Below, one piece after another: positions 35,082-43,955 of a stretch of 59,783 nucleotides of DNA. How positions within the stretch are numbered: position 1 is the first letter of the stretch; the number at the start of each line of letters is the position of its first letter. The notes under the pieces were generated by a model. The model saw nothing but the letters and a program-made list of their open reading frames with translations. It searched no databases and had not been told where the DNA came from. The stretch is from Actinomycetes bacterium (GTDB lineage: Bacteria; Actinomycetota; Actinomycetes; Propionibacteriales; Nocardioidaceae), in assembly GCA_023460975.1 (NCBI GenBank), contig JAEWOG010000042.1:1-59783 (forward strand), read 5' to 3'. A program made the translations under genes and the position numbers.

Positions 35082-36053
35082 TCAGTGGACCGCGGAGTCC
35101 TTCGTACGGCGCGGCACCAGGTGCAGCACGGCAACGATCACGGCACCGACGATCACGCCCACGACCGCGGACAGGGCCGTGTTCGTCAGCCAGCCCAGAC
35201 TCGCCCCCAGCGCGCCCGTCGCGTTGTGCACCGCGACCTCGATGTGGTGGACCACCGAGTACGGGCCGTGCACGCCCAACTCGTCGAGCGAGACCAGCAG
35301 GATGTGCCCACCGACCCACAGCATCGCGACGGTGCCGACGGCCCCGATCACGTTCAGCACCGTGGGCATGGCCTTGACCAGACCGTGGCCGAAGCGCTGG
35401 GTGAAGGCCGCAGGCTTCGTGCTCATGTGCACGCCGACGTCGTCCATCTTCACGATGAGGGCCACGACGCCGTAGACGAGTCCCGTGATGAAGACAGCGA
35501 CCACGGCGAGGATCGCGGCCCGCATCGCGAACCCGGGAGCGGGGTCGGAGGCCATCACCTCGTTGAGGGCGATGACCATGATCTCGGCCGAGAGGATGAA
35601 GTCCGTCCGGATGGCACCCGCGACCGTGCGGGCCTCGTGCTCGGGACTGAACTCACCCGAGGCCTCCAAGGCCTCCTCCGGCGCGGCGTGATGGCCCGGG
35701 CCGAACTTCTCCCACAGCTTCTCCGCGCCCTCGAACGCGAGGTAGCTGCCGCCGATGATGAGCAGCACCGGCAACGCCTTGGGCAGGAACTGACTGAGCA
35801 GCAGCGCCGCGGGAAGGATGAACAGCAGCTTGTTGCGCAGGGAGCCGATCGCGATCTTCTTGACCACGGGCAGCTCGCGGGCGGCGGCCGTGCCGCTGAG
35901 GAACTGAGGAGTCACCGCGGTGTCGTCGACGACCACTCCCGCAGCCTTGGCGCTGGCGCGTCCCGCCGCAGCTCCGATGTCATCGACGGAGGCCGCCGCG
36001 ATGCGTGCGAACGCTGCGACGTCGTCGAGCAGGGCGAAGAGTCCGCCGGCCAT
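35082..36053 (-). CDS. DUF808 (YedI-like) inner-membrane protein
   Basis: A 323-residue membrane protein starting MAGGLFALLDDVAAFARIAA, the DUF808 opening. About six to seven hydrophobic segments (LLFILPAALLLSQFLPKALPV; MRAAILAVVAVFITGLVYGV; VLNVIGAVGTVAMLWVGGHI; SAVVGVIVGAVIVAVLHLV). The family is widespread, and its function (possibly stress or DNA-repair linked in E. coli annotations) is not established. GGGGGAT gives a ribosome-binding site before ATG 36053. Stand-alone between sahH and the SIS-domain gene. Confidence 0.88.
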   Translation of the reverse strand: MAGGLFALLDDVAAFARIAAASVDDIGAAAGRASAKAAGVVVDDTAVTPQFLSGTAAARELPVVKKIAIGSLRNKLLFILPAALLLSQFLPKALPVLLIIGGSYLAFEGAEKLWEKFGPGHHAAPEEALEASGEFSPEHEARTVAGAIRTDFILSAEIMVIALNEVMASDPAPGFAMRAAILAVVAVFITGLVYGVVALIVKMDDVGVHMSTKPAAFTQRFGHGLVKAMPTVLNVIGAVGTVAMLWVGGHILLVSLDELGVHGPYSVVHHIEVAVHNATGALGASLGWLTNTALSAVVGVIVGAVIVAVLHLVPRRTKDSAVH

Positions 36054-36146
36054 GTGATCCCCCAGGAGGTCGTGGTCGCCGCGTCGTGCGCGCAGCGGGC
36101 ACAGATTACCGGCGACACCCCGACGACTCCCACGCCGCGGTCGGCC

Positions 36147-37187
36147 TCAGTCCGTACGGAGCCCGAGGCCCAGGTACTGCGCGACGTAGGTGCCCTCCAG
36201 CAGCAGCGACGCGTAGCGGGCGATCTCGTCGCCGGTGGAGGCCGTGATCGTCTCGACGCGCACGCCGCGCTCCCTGGCCGCGGCGAGCAGGCGGCCGCGC
36301 GACTCGCGCGAGACCGGGTCCTGGCTGCCGTCGTCGAACAGGACCAGCGCGGGACGAAGGTCCGTGTCAGACTCGGCGTCCGAGAAGGGGTCGGCAAACG
36401 GGTCGGCGAAGACGTCCCGCGCTCGGGCCCCCTCGATCACCGGCAGCAGGTGCTCCGCATCGGCGGCGAGCGCGGAGCGCCCGGTCGTACGACGCACCGA
36501 CTCCGCCACGCGCCGCGCCGCGCGCGCTGCGAGCACTGAGTCGCCCCACAGCAACGGGGAGGAGTCAGCGAGTGCGATGGCGAGCGCCTTGGCAGGGTTG
36601 ACGGCGAGGTCGCGGTGCGGCGAGCAGGATGTCGCGACGGCATCGAGGGCCGCCGCGACCCCCTCCGGATCCGCGCTCGGCCCGAGGTGGACGCGTTCGA
36701 GGAACTCCAGCATCACCACGGCGGCGGCGAGCTGGTCACCTGTCACCGTCGGCAGGAGCGTCACGTGGCGCCCCTGGGCGTGCTCGGCCACCACAGAGCG
36801 CTCCGGGCAGGCCACCACGACCTGGGCTCCGCGGCGCACGGATTCGGCCACCGCCGAGGCGGCGGCGGCATCGGATCCCTCCGGCGCCAGGATGATGACG
36901 AGGTCGAGGCTGCCCACCCAGCCGGGCAGGCCCGGGTTGGGCCACGCCACGAACGGCACGGGGCACCACGGCTCGAGCACCGCCCGCAGCAGGCGGGAGT
37001 CGGGACCGGCGGCCAGCACCGCGCGAGGGCGGAAGTTTTCCTCGCCCTGCGCCGCCAGCGAGGCCGCCGCGGCCGAGTCGGCGTCGCGCCGCACCCGGGC
37101 GCCACTCTCGGCCAGCGCACGCAGCCGTACGTCAGCTCCGGCGAGCGCCGCCTCGTCGTCGAGCCGCGCCTCGTCGAACCAACTCAT
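36147..37187 (-). CDS. SIS-domain protein, phosphosugar isomerase-like (Rv3256c-like)
   Basis: A 346-residue protein with a C-terminal half related to bifunctional phosphoglucose/phosphomannose isomerases (NPAKALAIALADSSPLLWGD) and an N-terminal SIS-like half (VIILAPEGSDAAAASAVAES, VVVACPERS). Catalytic residues of true isomerases are not clearly retained, and no function is assigned. In mycobacteria the equivalent gene lies between manA and manB; here Trm112 and manB follow the same order but manA is absent. ATG 37187 overlaps the Trm112-like stop by ATGA, so the two genes are coupled. Confidence 0.75.
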   Translation of the reverse strand: MSWFDEARLDDEAALAGADVRLRALAESGARVRRDADSAAAASLAAQGEENFRPRAVLAAGPDSRLLRAVLEPWCPVPFVAWPNPGLPGWVGSLDLVIILAPEGSDAAAASAVAESVRRGAQVVVACPERSVVAEHAQGRHVTLLPTVTGDQLAAAVVMLEFLERVHLGPSADPEGVAAALDAVATSCSPHRDLAVNPAKALAIALADSSPLLWGDSVLAARAARRVAESVRRTTGRSALAADAEHLLPVIEGARARDVFADPFADPFSDAESDTDLRPALVLFDDGSQDPVSRESRGRLLAAARERGVRVETITASTGDEIARYASLLLEGTYVAQYLGLGLRTD

Positions 37188-37351
37188 GACGCGCGGGTTC
37201 GGGCCTCGTCCACGAGCAGGACGGGGATGTCGTCACGGACCGGGTAGGCCAGCGGACACTGCGCACACACGAGTTCGCTGCCCTCGATGCTCAGCGCACC
37301 GTGGCACGCCGGGCAGGCAAGGATCTCCAGCAGCTTCGGGTCGATGTTCAC
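37184..37351 (-). CDS. Trm112-family zinc protein
   Basis: A 55-residue protein with two CxxC knuckles (C13/C16 and C29/C32) and the family core LLEILACPACHG ... YPVRDDIPVLL. Bacterial Trm112-like proteins are small zinc ribbons; in eukaryotes Trm112 activates methyltransferases. Start GTG 37351 is fixed by AGGAG at good spacing. It is too short to be obvious and lies between manB (14 bases upstream) and the SIS-domain gene (4-base overlap). Confidence 0.88.
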   Translation of the reverse strand: MNIDPKLLEILACPACHGALSIEGSELVCAQCPLAYPVRDDIPVLLVDEARTRAS

Positions 37352-37365
37352 GTCTGGCTCCTGGT

Positions 37366-38730
37366 TCACTTCTCGGTCCTGATCACGCTCAGCACGGAGT
37401 CCCGCACACGTTCCATCGTGCTCTCGTCCTTGCCCTCGGCGTTGAGCCGCAGCAGCGGCTCGGTGTTGGAGGGGCGCACGTTGAACCACCAGTCCGGGTG
37501 GCTCACCGTGAGGCCGTCGAGGTGGTCGATGCTGACCCCGTCGACCTCAGCGTAGTCCTGCTCCAGTTGCGCCATGACCGCGCCCGCATCGGAGACGACG
37601 GAGTTGATCTCGCCACTCATCGGGTAGCGCTCATAGGCAGCCAGCACCTCCGACAGCGAGACCTCGGACTCGGCCAGAGCCGCCAGGGCATGCAGCGCCG
37701 CGAGCATGCCCGAGTCCGCGCGCCAGAAGTCGCGGAAGTAGAAGTGTCCGCTGTGCTCGCCGCCGAACACGGCGTCCACCTCCGCCATGGTGGCCTTGAT
37801 GAACGAGTGCCCCACTCGCGTGCGTACGGGGGTGCCGCCGAGCTCGCCGATGATCTCGGGCACGGCGCGAGAGGTGATCAGGTTGTGGATGACCGCGGCC
37901 CCCGGCTCCTTGGCGAGCTCGCGAGCCGCAATGAGTGCGGTGAGGGTGGACGGCGACACCGCGCGGCCCCGCTCATCGACCAGGAAGCAGCGGTCCGCGT
38001 CGCCGTCGAAGGCCAAGCCGACGTCAGCGCCCTGGGCGACCACGCGCGCCTGCAGGTCGACGAGGGTCTGGGGATCGATGGGGTTGGCCTCGTGGTTGGG
38101 GAACGTCCCGTCGAGCTCCAGGTACATGCCCGTCAGGTCGACACCCTCGATCCCGCCCAGGACTCGCGGAGCAGTCAGCCCGGCCATCCCGTTGCCCGCA
38201 TCCACGACGACGGACAGGTTCCTGCCACGCACCGGCGCGAGCGCCAGCAGGTGTGCCACGTACGCGTCCAGGACGTCGGTGGACGAGATCTCACCGGGCG
38301 CGGCGGCCGGCACGTGGGATCCGCGCGCCACGCTGTCGCGGATCTCGTCGAGTCCCGTCTCGGAGCCGATCGGCACCGCGAACGGGCGACACATCTTCAT
38401 GCCGTTGTACTGAGCCGGGTTGTGGCTGGCGGTGAACATCACCCCGGCCATCCCGAGGTGGCCGGAGGCGAAGTACAGCTGGTCCGTCGAGGCCAGACCG
38501 ATCATGGTCACGTCCGCTCCCGCGGCGCTGGCTCCCTGCGCGAACGCCTCGGCCAGCTCCGGCGAGGAGGGGCGCATGTCGTAGCCCACGACGATGGGCC
38601 CGGTGCCGATGACCTCCACGAACGCCGCTCCCGTGGACCGGGCCAGTTCCGGGTGGATCTGGTCGGGGACGGTGCCACGGACGTCGTACGCCTTGAAGAT
38701 CGCGCCCAGATCGGCGCCGCTGCGGGTCAT
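37366..38730 (-). CDS. manB: Phosphomannomutase/phosphoglucomutase ManB
   Basis: A 454-residue alpha-D-phosphohexomutase that interconverts mannose-6-phosphate and mannose-1-phosphate, feeding GDP-mannose for glycan synthesis. The phosphoserine loop TASHNP is at residues 100-105 (S102), the metal loop is DGDADRC, and the sugar- and phosphate-binding motifs GEHSGHFYF and VRPSNTEPLLRL are present. Length is normal. ManC, the next step, is 8.5 kb away at 47276. ATG 38730 has TAGGCT seven bases upstream (leaderless). It heads the manB, Trm112, SIS operon. Confidence 0.93.
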   Translation of the reverse strand: MTRSGADLGAIFKAYDVRGTVPDQIHPELARSTGAAFVEVIGTGPIVVGYDMRPSSPELAEAFAQGASAAGADVTMIGLASTDQLYFASGHLGMAGVMFTASHNPAQYNGMKMCRPFAVPIGSETGLDEIRDSVARGSHVPAAAPGEISSTDVLDAYVAHLLALAPVRGRNLSVVVDAGNGMAGLTAPRVLGGIEGVDLTGMYLELDGTFPNHEANPIDPQTLVDLQARVVAQGADVGLAFDGDADRCFLVDERGRAVSPSTLTALIAARELAKEPGAAVIHNLITSRAVPEIIGELGGTPVRTRVGHSFIKATMAEVDAVFGGEHSGHFYFRDFWRADSGMLAALHALAALAESEVSLSEVLAAYERYPMSGEINSVVSDAGAVMAQLEQDYAEVDGVSIDHLDGLTVSHPDWWFNVRPSNTEPLLRLNAEGKDESTMERVRDSVLSVIRTEK

Positions 38731-38737
38731 GGGGCGC

Positions 38738-38743
38738 AGCCTA
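38738..38743 (-). promoter_or_regulatory. -10 element, leaderless start of manB
   Basis: Minus-strand TAGGCT lies seven bases before ATG 38730 with no Shine-Dalgarno, placing the promoter of the manB operon at its start codon. Confidence 0.55.
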
Positions 38744-38798
38744 ACGATGGCGGCAGGTCACGACGGGGCGCTGGGTGCTCCCCGAGCCCTGGCGCACC

Positions 38799-39155
38799 TC
38801 AGTCGGACTGCAGGACGCGCAGATGGCCGCGCTTGATCCCCCGGCCAGGGTCATCGGCCGGATGGATCGACACGGGCTCGGGCGCAGGACGCGCCGCCTC
38901 ACGGACGGCGTCGGCGAGAGCCAGCAGGTCGTCGCTGCTCGGCCCCCGTGAGGACGTGTCCGGCGCAAGGCGCAACACCTCCCAGCCACGCGGGGCGGAC
39001 AGGCGCTCACTGTGCACCTCGCACAGGTCGTACGCGTGCGGCTCGGCATAGGTCGCCAACGGGCCGAGCACGGCCGTCTGCTCGGCGTAGACGTAGGTCA
39101 GCGTGTTGACCGCCGCACGGCCACACGCCGTACGGGAACACCGACGAGCACTCAC
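38799..39155 (-). CDS. DUF3499 family protein (Rv3258c-like)
   Basis: A 118-residue actinobacterial protein starting MSARRCSRTACGRAAVNTLT, with C6, C11 and a later CEVHSERL forming a probable metal site. The remainder is polar (SSDDLLALADAVREAARP). Function unknown; it is conserved between manB and the zincin gene in mycobacteria and here. GTG 39155 is preceded by TAGCCT seven bases upstream (leaderless). It is divergent from the 39205 gene by 49 bases. Confidence 0.85.
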   Translation of the reverse strand: MSARRCSRTACGRAAVNTLTYVYAEQTAVLGPLATYAEPHAYDLCEVHSERLSAPRGWEVLRLAPDTSSRGPSSDDLLALADAVREAARPAPEPVSIHPADDPGRGIKRGHLRVLQSD

Positions 39156-39162
39156 GGTGCCG

Positions 39163-39168
39163 AGGCTA
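39163..39168 (-). promoter_or_regulatory. -10 element, leaderless start of the DUF3499 gene
   Basis: Minus-strand TAGCCT lies seven bases before GTG 39155. Together with the plus-strand site at 39193 it makes a compact back-to-back leaderless promoter pair within 49 bases. Confidence 0.55.
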
Positions 39169-39192
39169 CCCCGCGCGAGGGCGCGACCCGGC

Positions 39193-39198
39193 TAGGCT
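39193..39198 (+). promoter_or_regulatory. -10 element, leaderless start of the zincin-fold gene
   Basis: TAGGCT ends six bases before GTG 39205, supporting that start over the internal ATG at 39259. Confidence 0.5.
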
Positions 39199-39204
39199 CG
39201 CGGT

Positions 39205-39642
39205 GTGGAGGAGGCAGCTGCACCGCGACGATCATCCCGCGACCGCCGTGGCCGCGGGATGCGCGGCCCGGGCGTGCTCCCCACGCACCCACAGACGCCG
39301 TTCTTCGCGACCGGGCGCCACCGCTTCGACGAGATCGTCCTCGCCATCGTCACCGACCTCGAAGAACGCTGGAGCAAACACCTCGGTCTCGTCGAGTACG
39401 CGGTCGAGGAGGTGCCCCTGCTCCCGGATGACTGGGGCGAGGAGGTCCCCCTGGCCACGCTCGTGCCGAGCCGCAACGGCCAGCCGACCCGCCTCGTCCT
39501 CTTCCGCCGCCCCATCGAGCACCGGGCCGAGTCGCGGGCCACGCTGGAGGCGCTCGTCCTCACGGTCCTCGTCGAGCAGGTTGCCGAGCTGCTGGGGCTG
39601 CCGCCCGCGCAGATCGACTCGCGCTACCGCGACGAGGAGTGA
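39205..39642 (+). CDS. Zincin-like protein with a degenerate HExxH motif (Rv3259-like)
   Basis: A 145-residue protein of the small zincin (DUF1025/Zincin_1) family. The usual catalytic HExxH helix is represented by LTVLVEQVAELLG (residues 119-131): aligned on the conserved Ala and Gly, the metal and catalytic positions read Glu124, Gln125 and Glu128. The protein is therefore unlikely to be an active zinc peptidase. The rest (FDEIVLAIVTDLEERWSKHL, LVLFRRPIEHRAES) follows the family. GTG 39205 has TAGGCT six bases upstream. Its 3' end overlaps the convergent DUF5719 gene by 19 bases. Confidence 0.8.
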   Translation: MEEAAAPRRSSRDRRGRGMRGPGVLPTHPQTPFFATGRHRFDEIVLAIVTDLEERWSKHLGLVEYAVEEVPLLPDDWGEEVPLATLVPSRNGQPTRLVLFRRPIEHRAESRATLEALVLTVLVEQVAELLGLPPAQIDSRYRDEE

Positions 39643-41012
39643 GCGGGCCGGACGTCGGGCACCAGCGCCTGGACCTGCAACGGGGACATCGGCCACACGA
39701 TCCGCCCCCGATCGGTCTGCGTGGTCTCGACGGCTGCGTACGCCTCCCCCGACGCGACCGAGACATCGACCACCACACCTGCGCGCGGCAACGTCACCCG
39801 CTGCAGGGTGCCCGCCGTCAGTGACATCTCCTCGTTCAGGACCTCGTCGCCGCGCGCGTCGATCACCCTCAGCCGCACCTGGGCGTCGTCCTCACCGCTG
39901 ACGATGAGCAGGTCCTTGGCGGTGTCGGCCACGACGAGCGCGGACCTGTCGTCGAGCGCCTGGGCCCCCGTCGCGTGCGCGAGGTCGCCGTCCACGAGGG
40001 AGCGTACGGTCGCTGTGATGGGGACCGTCGAGGTGAGACTCACCCCGCGGGCTCCCCGCGAGCTCTTCTTCGCCAGCAGCGAGGTCAGGTCCACGGGCCG
40101 CACCGAGGCCGGAGGCACGCGGAGTTCCTCGACGCCCGCCGGGGCGAACTCCGAGCCCTCCCCGATGAGCTTGAGCTCCACCACGGCCTCGTCCTGGGTC
40201 GGGTTCGCCACGACGAGGGTGCGCTCGCCCCCACGCGTGCCCAGCCCCAGCATCCGAACCCGGGTGGCGGGCTCGCCCTGAGGCGAGAGCCAGTCCTGCG
40301 CACCGGACTTCGCCCCCAGCCGCTGGACGGAGTCGGCAGCGAAGACCCCCATGCGGCCGCGGGTGACGGTGACCAACGCAGCGAGTTCGTCCTCGGTGGG
40401 CACGATCGCAGCGAGGTCCACCGTGGTCGAGGAGTCGCCGGGCACGGTGACTCCACGCAGTCGCGGAGCATCGACGGGGCCAGTCGGCGAGTGCAGGGTG
40501 ATGTCGACGACGGCAGGCCCGGTGTCGGGGTTCACGAGTTCGAGGACGCTGCTGTGCTCAGGTCCCGCCCCCAGGCCGGTGAACCAGCGCTGCGGCTGGG
40601 GACGCTGGCACACGCCGGACTCGCGTCGGCCGTAGCGGGTGGCGACCAAGCCCGCCGCGAGATCGTCGGCGGCGCGCACCACGACGGCAGATCGTGTGCC
40701 CACGCGACCCGCGGGGTTGAGCTCGACCGGCGTGCTCGAGCCTTCGGTCACGGCCTCCACCTCGCCGGAGACGGAGTCGGCGTTGGCCACGCCCACGGTG
40801 CCGGCGCCGGGGAGCAGGGACGGGCACACCACCACAGAGCTGTGCAGCGGCACCAGCGTTGCGGGACGGACGTCCTCCTGGGGCGTGGGCGGGCGCACCA
40901 ACGCCAGCGCACCCACGGTGGCCAGCGGGATCACCACACTGAGCACCGTCAGCAGCGAGACCTTGGGGGCGCGGGCCAGGCTGACGCGCCGTCCGGCGGT
41001 GGACCTGCTCAT
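39624..41012 (-). CDS. DUF5719 family secreted/membrane-anchored protein
   Basis: A 462-residue protein with one N-terminal transmembrane segment (VSLLTVLSVVIPLATVGALALV, about 20-40) and a long extracellular beta-rich part made of repeated immunoglobulin-like units (SVLELVNPDTGPAVVDITL, TLVVANPTQDEAVVELKLI). The family is unknown and consistently downstream of a giant glycosyltransferase in Actinobacteria. ATG 41012 has AGGAGG and overlaps the stop of the glycosyltransferase gene by ATGA, so the two are coupled and probably act on the same envelope polymer (inference). Confidence 0.8.
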   Translation of the reverse strand: MSRSTAGRRVSLARAPKVSLLTVLSVVIPLATVGALALVRPPTPQEDVRPATLVPLHSSVVVCPSLLPGAGTVGVANADSVSGEVEAVTEGSSTPVELNPAGRVGTRSAVVVRAADDLAAGLVATRYGRRESGVCQRPQPQRWFTGLGAGPEHSSVLELVNPDTGPAVVDITLHSPTGPVDAPRLRGVTVPGDSSTTVDLAAIVPTEDELAALVTVTRGRMGVFAADSVQRLGAKSGAQDWLSPQGEPATRVRMLGLGTRGGERTLVVANPTQDEAVVELKLIGEGSEFAPAGVEELRVPPASVRPVDLTSLLAKKSSRGARGVSLTSTVPITATVRSLVDGDLAHATGAQALDDRSALVVADTAKDLLIVSGEDDAQVRLRVIDARGDEVLNEEMSLTAGTLQRVTLPRAGVVVDVSVASGEAYAAVETTQTDRGRIVWPMSPLQVQALVPDVRPAHSSSR

Positions 41013-43876
41013 GAGCGCCTCCTCCTGATCGTCGGTGCGGCCAGCACGAGGGCAAGCACGATGGCGGCGCCCTGCACCACCAGCAGGACCGGCCGCAGCC
41101 ATCCGTTGCGGCCCGCCACAGCGTCCTCGTCGAGGGGCGCGTCGATGCTCCACGCGCGGGTCGCGGGGTCCTCGGCGCTCGCCTGGGCGAGACCGGTCGT
41201 GGCGTCCAGCCCCGCAGCGATGCGCCCGTCCGCGGGCGAGGCGAGGAAGACGTACTCGATCCCTCGCTGCGCCAACGCGGCGACAACCTCGTCCGTGGGA
41301 GCGGACGTCAGTCGGCGTACGTCCTCGGTCAGGGCGACGTCCTCGTCGCTGAGCAGGAGGATCTCGTCCTCCCCGAGCGTCGTGCCGTCACCGCGCCTGA
41401 TCCGGTAGTCGATGCCGGTGTCCAGACTCCCCTTGATGACCAGCACGCCGTGCTCCTCGCCCATCGCCGAGGACTGCACCATGTAGGCGGGAACCACCTG
41501 CTCACGCTCCCCGGCCAGGGCGGTCGCGGGGCCGGCGACCCACCAGGCGAGCCCGCCGAGCGGGACCGCCGCGGCGACGAGCGCCAGCAGTGCGGCGACG
41601 CCGCCTTGCCAGACCGGGTGCTCGTCCTCAAGGCGTCGCAGGTAGGCATCCGCGCCGATGCAGACAGCGACCACCGCCAGGCCGGACAGGACCACCACGA
41701 ACAGTCCCAGCCCAGGACGCATGCTCACCGCGGGCAGGTCGAGGGTGATCGCCGCCAGCCCTGCGGTGACGACTGCGGCGGCCAGCGCCACGAGCCAGCA
41801 CACGAGGACCTGCACGCGCGTGCGCAGCGGGATCAGCGCCACCACGGCCAGCAGGCCCAGCACGGCACCCAGCCACCACGGGGCGCCCCACTCCCCCAAC
41901 CGGCCCACGACCAGGGTCATGAACGACACCTCGTCGCCGGGCGGCCCGCCGGCTTCAAGGAGCAGGCCCGCTGCAGAACCGGTCGTCAGCAGCGGCACCA
42001 GCCACGGGGCCAGCAGCACCGGGACAGCCGCGACGGCGGCGACCGGAGGCCCCCAACTGTCGCGCTCTCGCAGCAGCGTCGGGGCGATGAGCGCCCCGGC
42101 CCCCAGCACCACGACGGTTGCCAGCAGCGCGAACACCCAGATCCCCGGGACGAACGCAGCCGCCAGCGCAGTGAGCAACGCGGTGCGCCACGCGGCCCGC
42201 CAGCGGCGGTCGGGCTCAGGGTCCACGAACCCCAGCGCCGCGTGCGCCACCCACGGCAGCAGCGCCGCGAGCGCCACCACGCCGAACCGACCAGATCCCC
42301 AGGCCCCCGAGGTGGCCGGGACGAGCGCGTACGTCAGCGCGCCCCACGCCACCACCCACCGGGGCAAACCACGCGGATCCACGAGGTGACCCACCACCCG
42401 CAGCAGGCGCCAGGCGCCCCACAGTCCGAAGGGGACCGCAGCCAGCATCAGCACGCTCACCACCGTCGCGGTGCCGCCGGGCAGCACGCTGGCCGCCGCG
42501 GCGAAGGGCAGCACGTACGCCGGCGCGGGAACGTCGGTTCCCGAGCCAAGGGCATGCCAGGACTCGGTGTAGAGCCGCCACCAGGCACCCGCGGTCTCCG
42601 GGACCGGGGACAACGCCCCGCCGACGATGCTGCCGAAGGCCTGGCGGGCCGCGAAGACGGCGAGGACGACGGCCACCGTGACGCTCAGCGCCACCGGGTT
42701 GGTGAAGAAGCGCACCAGGAACCCGGAGTCGGTGAGGAGTTCCTCGTCCTCGTCGACCTCCGTACGCGTCCGCGTCCGCGCAGCGGGGGTCTCGGCCTCG
42801 GCGCGGGCTGCTCGTCGGCGTTCGGCGACGTCGCTGGCCTGCTGCGTCAGCGCCGACGCCATGTCGGTGACCAGATCCAGCCCTTGGCGATACGGCAGCC
42901 ACGTGGGCGCGAGCAGCGCCCGGACGTCGTGCGGCTCCTGGGAGCGCCGCTGCGCGCGGAACCTGCGCGCCGCGGCGATCTGCCCGGGGCGCCCGTGCAC
43001 CGCGACGACCGCGGCCAACTCGTCGAGCGCCTCCCCGACCGACCGGACGGCGAGGAACCCGAGCACCCGCAGCAGCGAGCCGAAGAACAGGCGCACGTAC
43101 TGCCACGCCAGGCTCCGCCCCGAGGCGTTGGCGAGCATGGTGAGCAGCGCGGCCCGCCGTTCCTGGAAGTGGGTGTGCCGCCCCGTCAGCGGCGTGCGCC
43201 GCAGCCCGCGATGGGCGGCCTCCGCATGGAAGACGACAGCGGTCGGCACGACGAGGGTCGTGTGTCCTGCCTGGGCCGCACGCCATCCGAAGTCGAGGTC
43301 GTTGCCGAAGATCGGGAGCTCCGGGTCAAACCCGCCGAGCTCCTGGAGCAGGGAGCGCCGTACGAGCATCCCGGCCGTGTTGACCGCGAGGACGGCCCGG
43401 ATCTCGTCGTGTTGGCCCTGGTCGTACTCGCCGCGCTCGAGCCCGGTCTCGCGTCGGCCGGTGCCAGTGATGGTGAGGCCGACCTCGAGCAGGCGGCGCA
43501 GCGAGGGCCACTCGCGCAGCTTGGGTCCCAGGACATCGGCCTCGGGGAACTCCTCGGCGGCCCACACGAGCTGCTGGAGTGCGTCGGGGGCCGGGTTGGA
43601 GTCGTCGTGCAGGAGCCAGATCCACTCGTCGGCACCTGCGGGGGCGGCGTGCTCGAGTCCGTGGTCGACAGCGTCCGGGTACGGGGTGGACCCGCCGAGG
43701 ACGATCACGTGCTCGTCGCCGAAGGCGGCGCGCAGCAGCGCGTCGCTGCCATCTCGGCTGGTGGTGTCGACGCCCACGAAGCGGTCGACGGGGCGGGTCT
43801 GGGACTGGATGCCCTCAATCACCGACGGCAGCCAGCGGGCTCCGTCATGACTGACGAGGAGGGCGGTGACGATCAC
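41009..43876 (-). CDS. Giant membrane glycosyltransferase, family 2 domain plus multi-spanning region
   Basis: A 955-residue protein. Residues 1 to about 260 form a GT2 domain (TALLVSHDGARWLPSVIEG, EWIWLLHDDSNPAP with an Asp-rich donor/metal motif, IFGNDLDFGWRAAQAG). About 380-950 is a long hydrophobic region with a dozen or more membrane segments (VTVAVVLAVFAARQAF to LLVVQGAAIVLALVLAAP). It could assemble and move an envelope sugar polymer. GTG 43876 has TAGGGT six bases upstream (leaderless). Coupled with DUF5719 and close to whiB2, it is a probable member of a cell-wall operon. Substrate unknown. Confidence 0.82.
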   Translation of the reverse strand: MIVTALLVSHDGARWLPSVIEGIQSQTRPVDRFVGVDTTSRDGSDALLRAAFGDEHVIVLGGSTPYPDAVDHGLEHAAPAGADEWIWLLHDDSNPAPDALQQLVWAAEEFPEADVLGPKLREWPSLRRLLEVGLTITGTGRRETGLERGEYDQGQHDEIRAVLAVNTAGMLVRRSLLQELGGFDPELPIFGNDLDFGWRAAQAGHTTLVVPTAVVFHAEAAHRGLRRTPLTGRHTHFQERRAALLTMLANASGRSLAWQYVRLFFGSLLRVLGFLAVRSVGEALDELAAVVAVHGRPGQIAAARRFRAQRRSQEPHDVRALLAPTWLPYRQGLDLVTDMASALTQQASDVAERRRAARAEAETPAARTRTRTEVDEDEELLTDSGFLVRFFTNPVALSVTVAVVLAVFAARQAFGSIVGGALSPVPETAGAWWRLYTESWHALGSGTDVPAPAYVLPFAAAASVLPGGTATVVSVLMLAAVPFGLWGAWRLLRVVGHLVDPRGLPRWVVAWGALTYALVPATSGAWGSGRFGVVALAALLPWVAHAALGFVDPEPDRRWRAAWRTALLTALAAAFVPGIWVFALLATVVVLGAGALIAPTLLRERDSWGPPVAAVAAVPVLLAPWLVPLLTTGSAAGLLLEAGGPPGDEVSFMTLVVGRLGEWGAPWWLGAVLGLLAVVALIPLRTRVQVLVCWLVALAAAVVTAGLAAITLDLPAVSMRPGLGLFVVVLSGLAVVAVCIGADAYLRRLEDEHPVWQGGVAALLALVAAAVPLGGLAWWVAGPATALAGEREQVVPAYMVQSSAMGEEHGVLVIKGSLDTGIDYRIRRGDGTTLGEDEILLLSDEDVALTEDVRRLTSAPTDEVVAALAQRGIEYVFLASPADGRIAAGLDATTGLAQASAEDPATRAWSIDAPLDEDAVAGRNGWLRPVLLVVQGAAIVLALVLAAPTIRRRRS

Positions 43877-43882
43877 CCCAGA

Positions 43883-43888
43883 ACCCTA
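43883..43888 (-). promoter_or_regulatory. -10 element, leaderless start of the giant glycosyltransferase gene
   Basis: Minus-strand TAGGGT lies six bases before GTG 43876, with no Shine-Dalgarno. Confidence 0.5.
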
Positions 43889-43955
43889 GCGACGCCCTGC
43901 CCGCCGCGCCGCCATGGGGCGAGTGCCCCTCGGCGGCGCGGTCGCGGCGGAGGTG

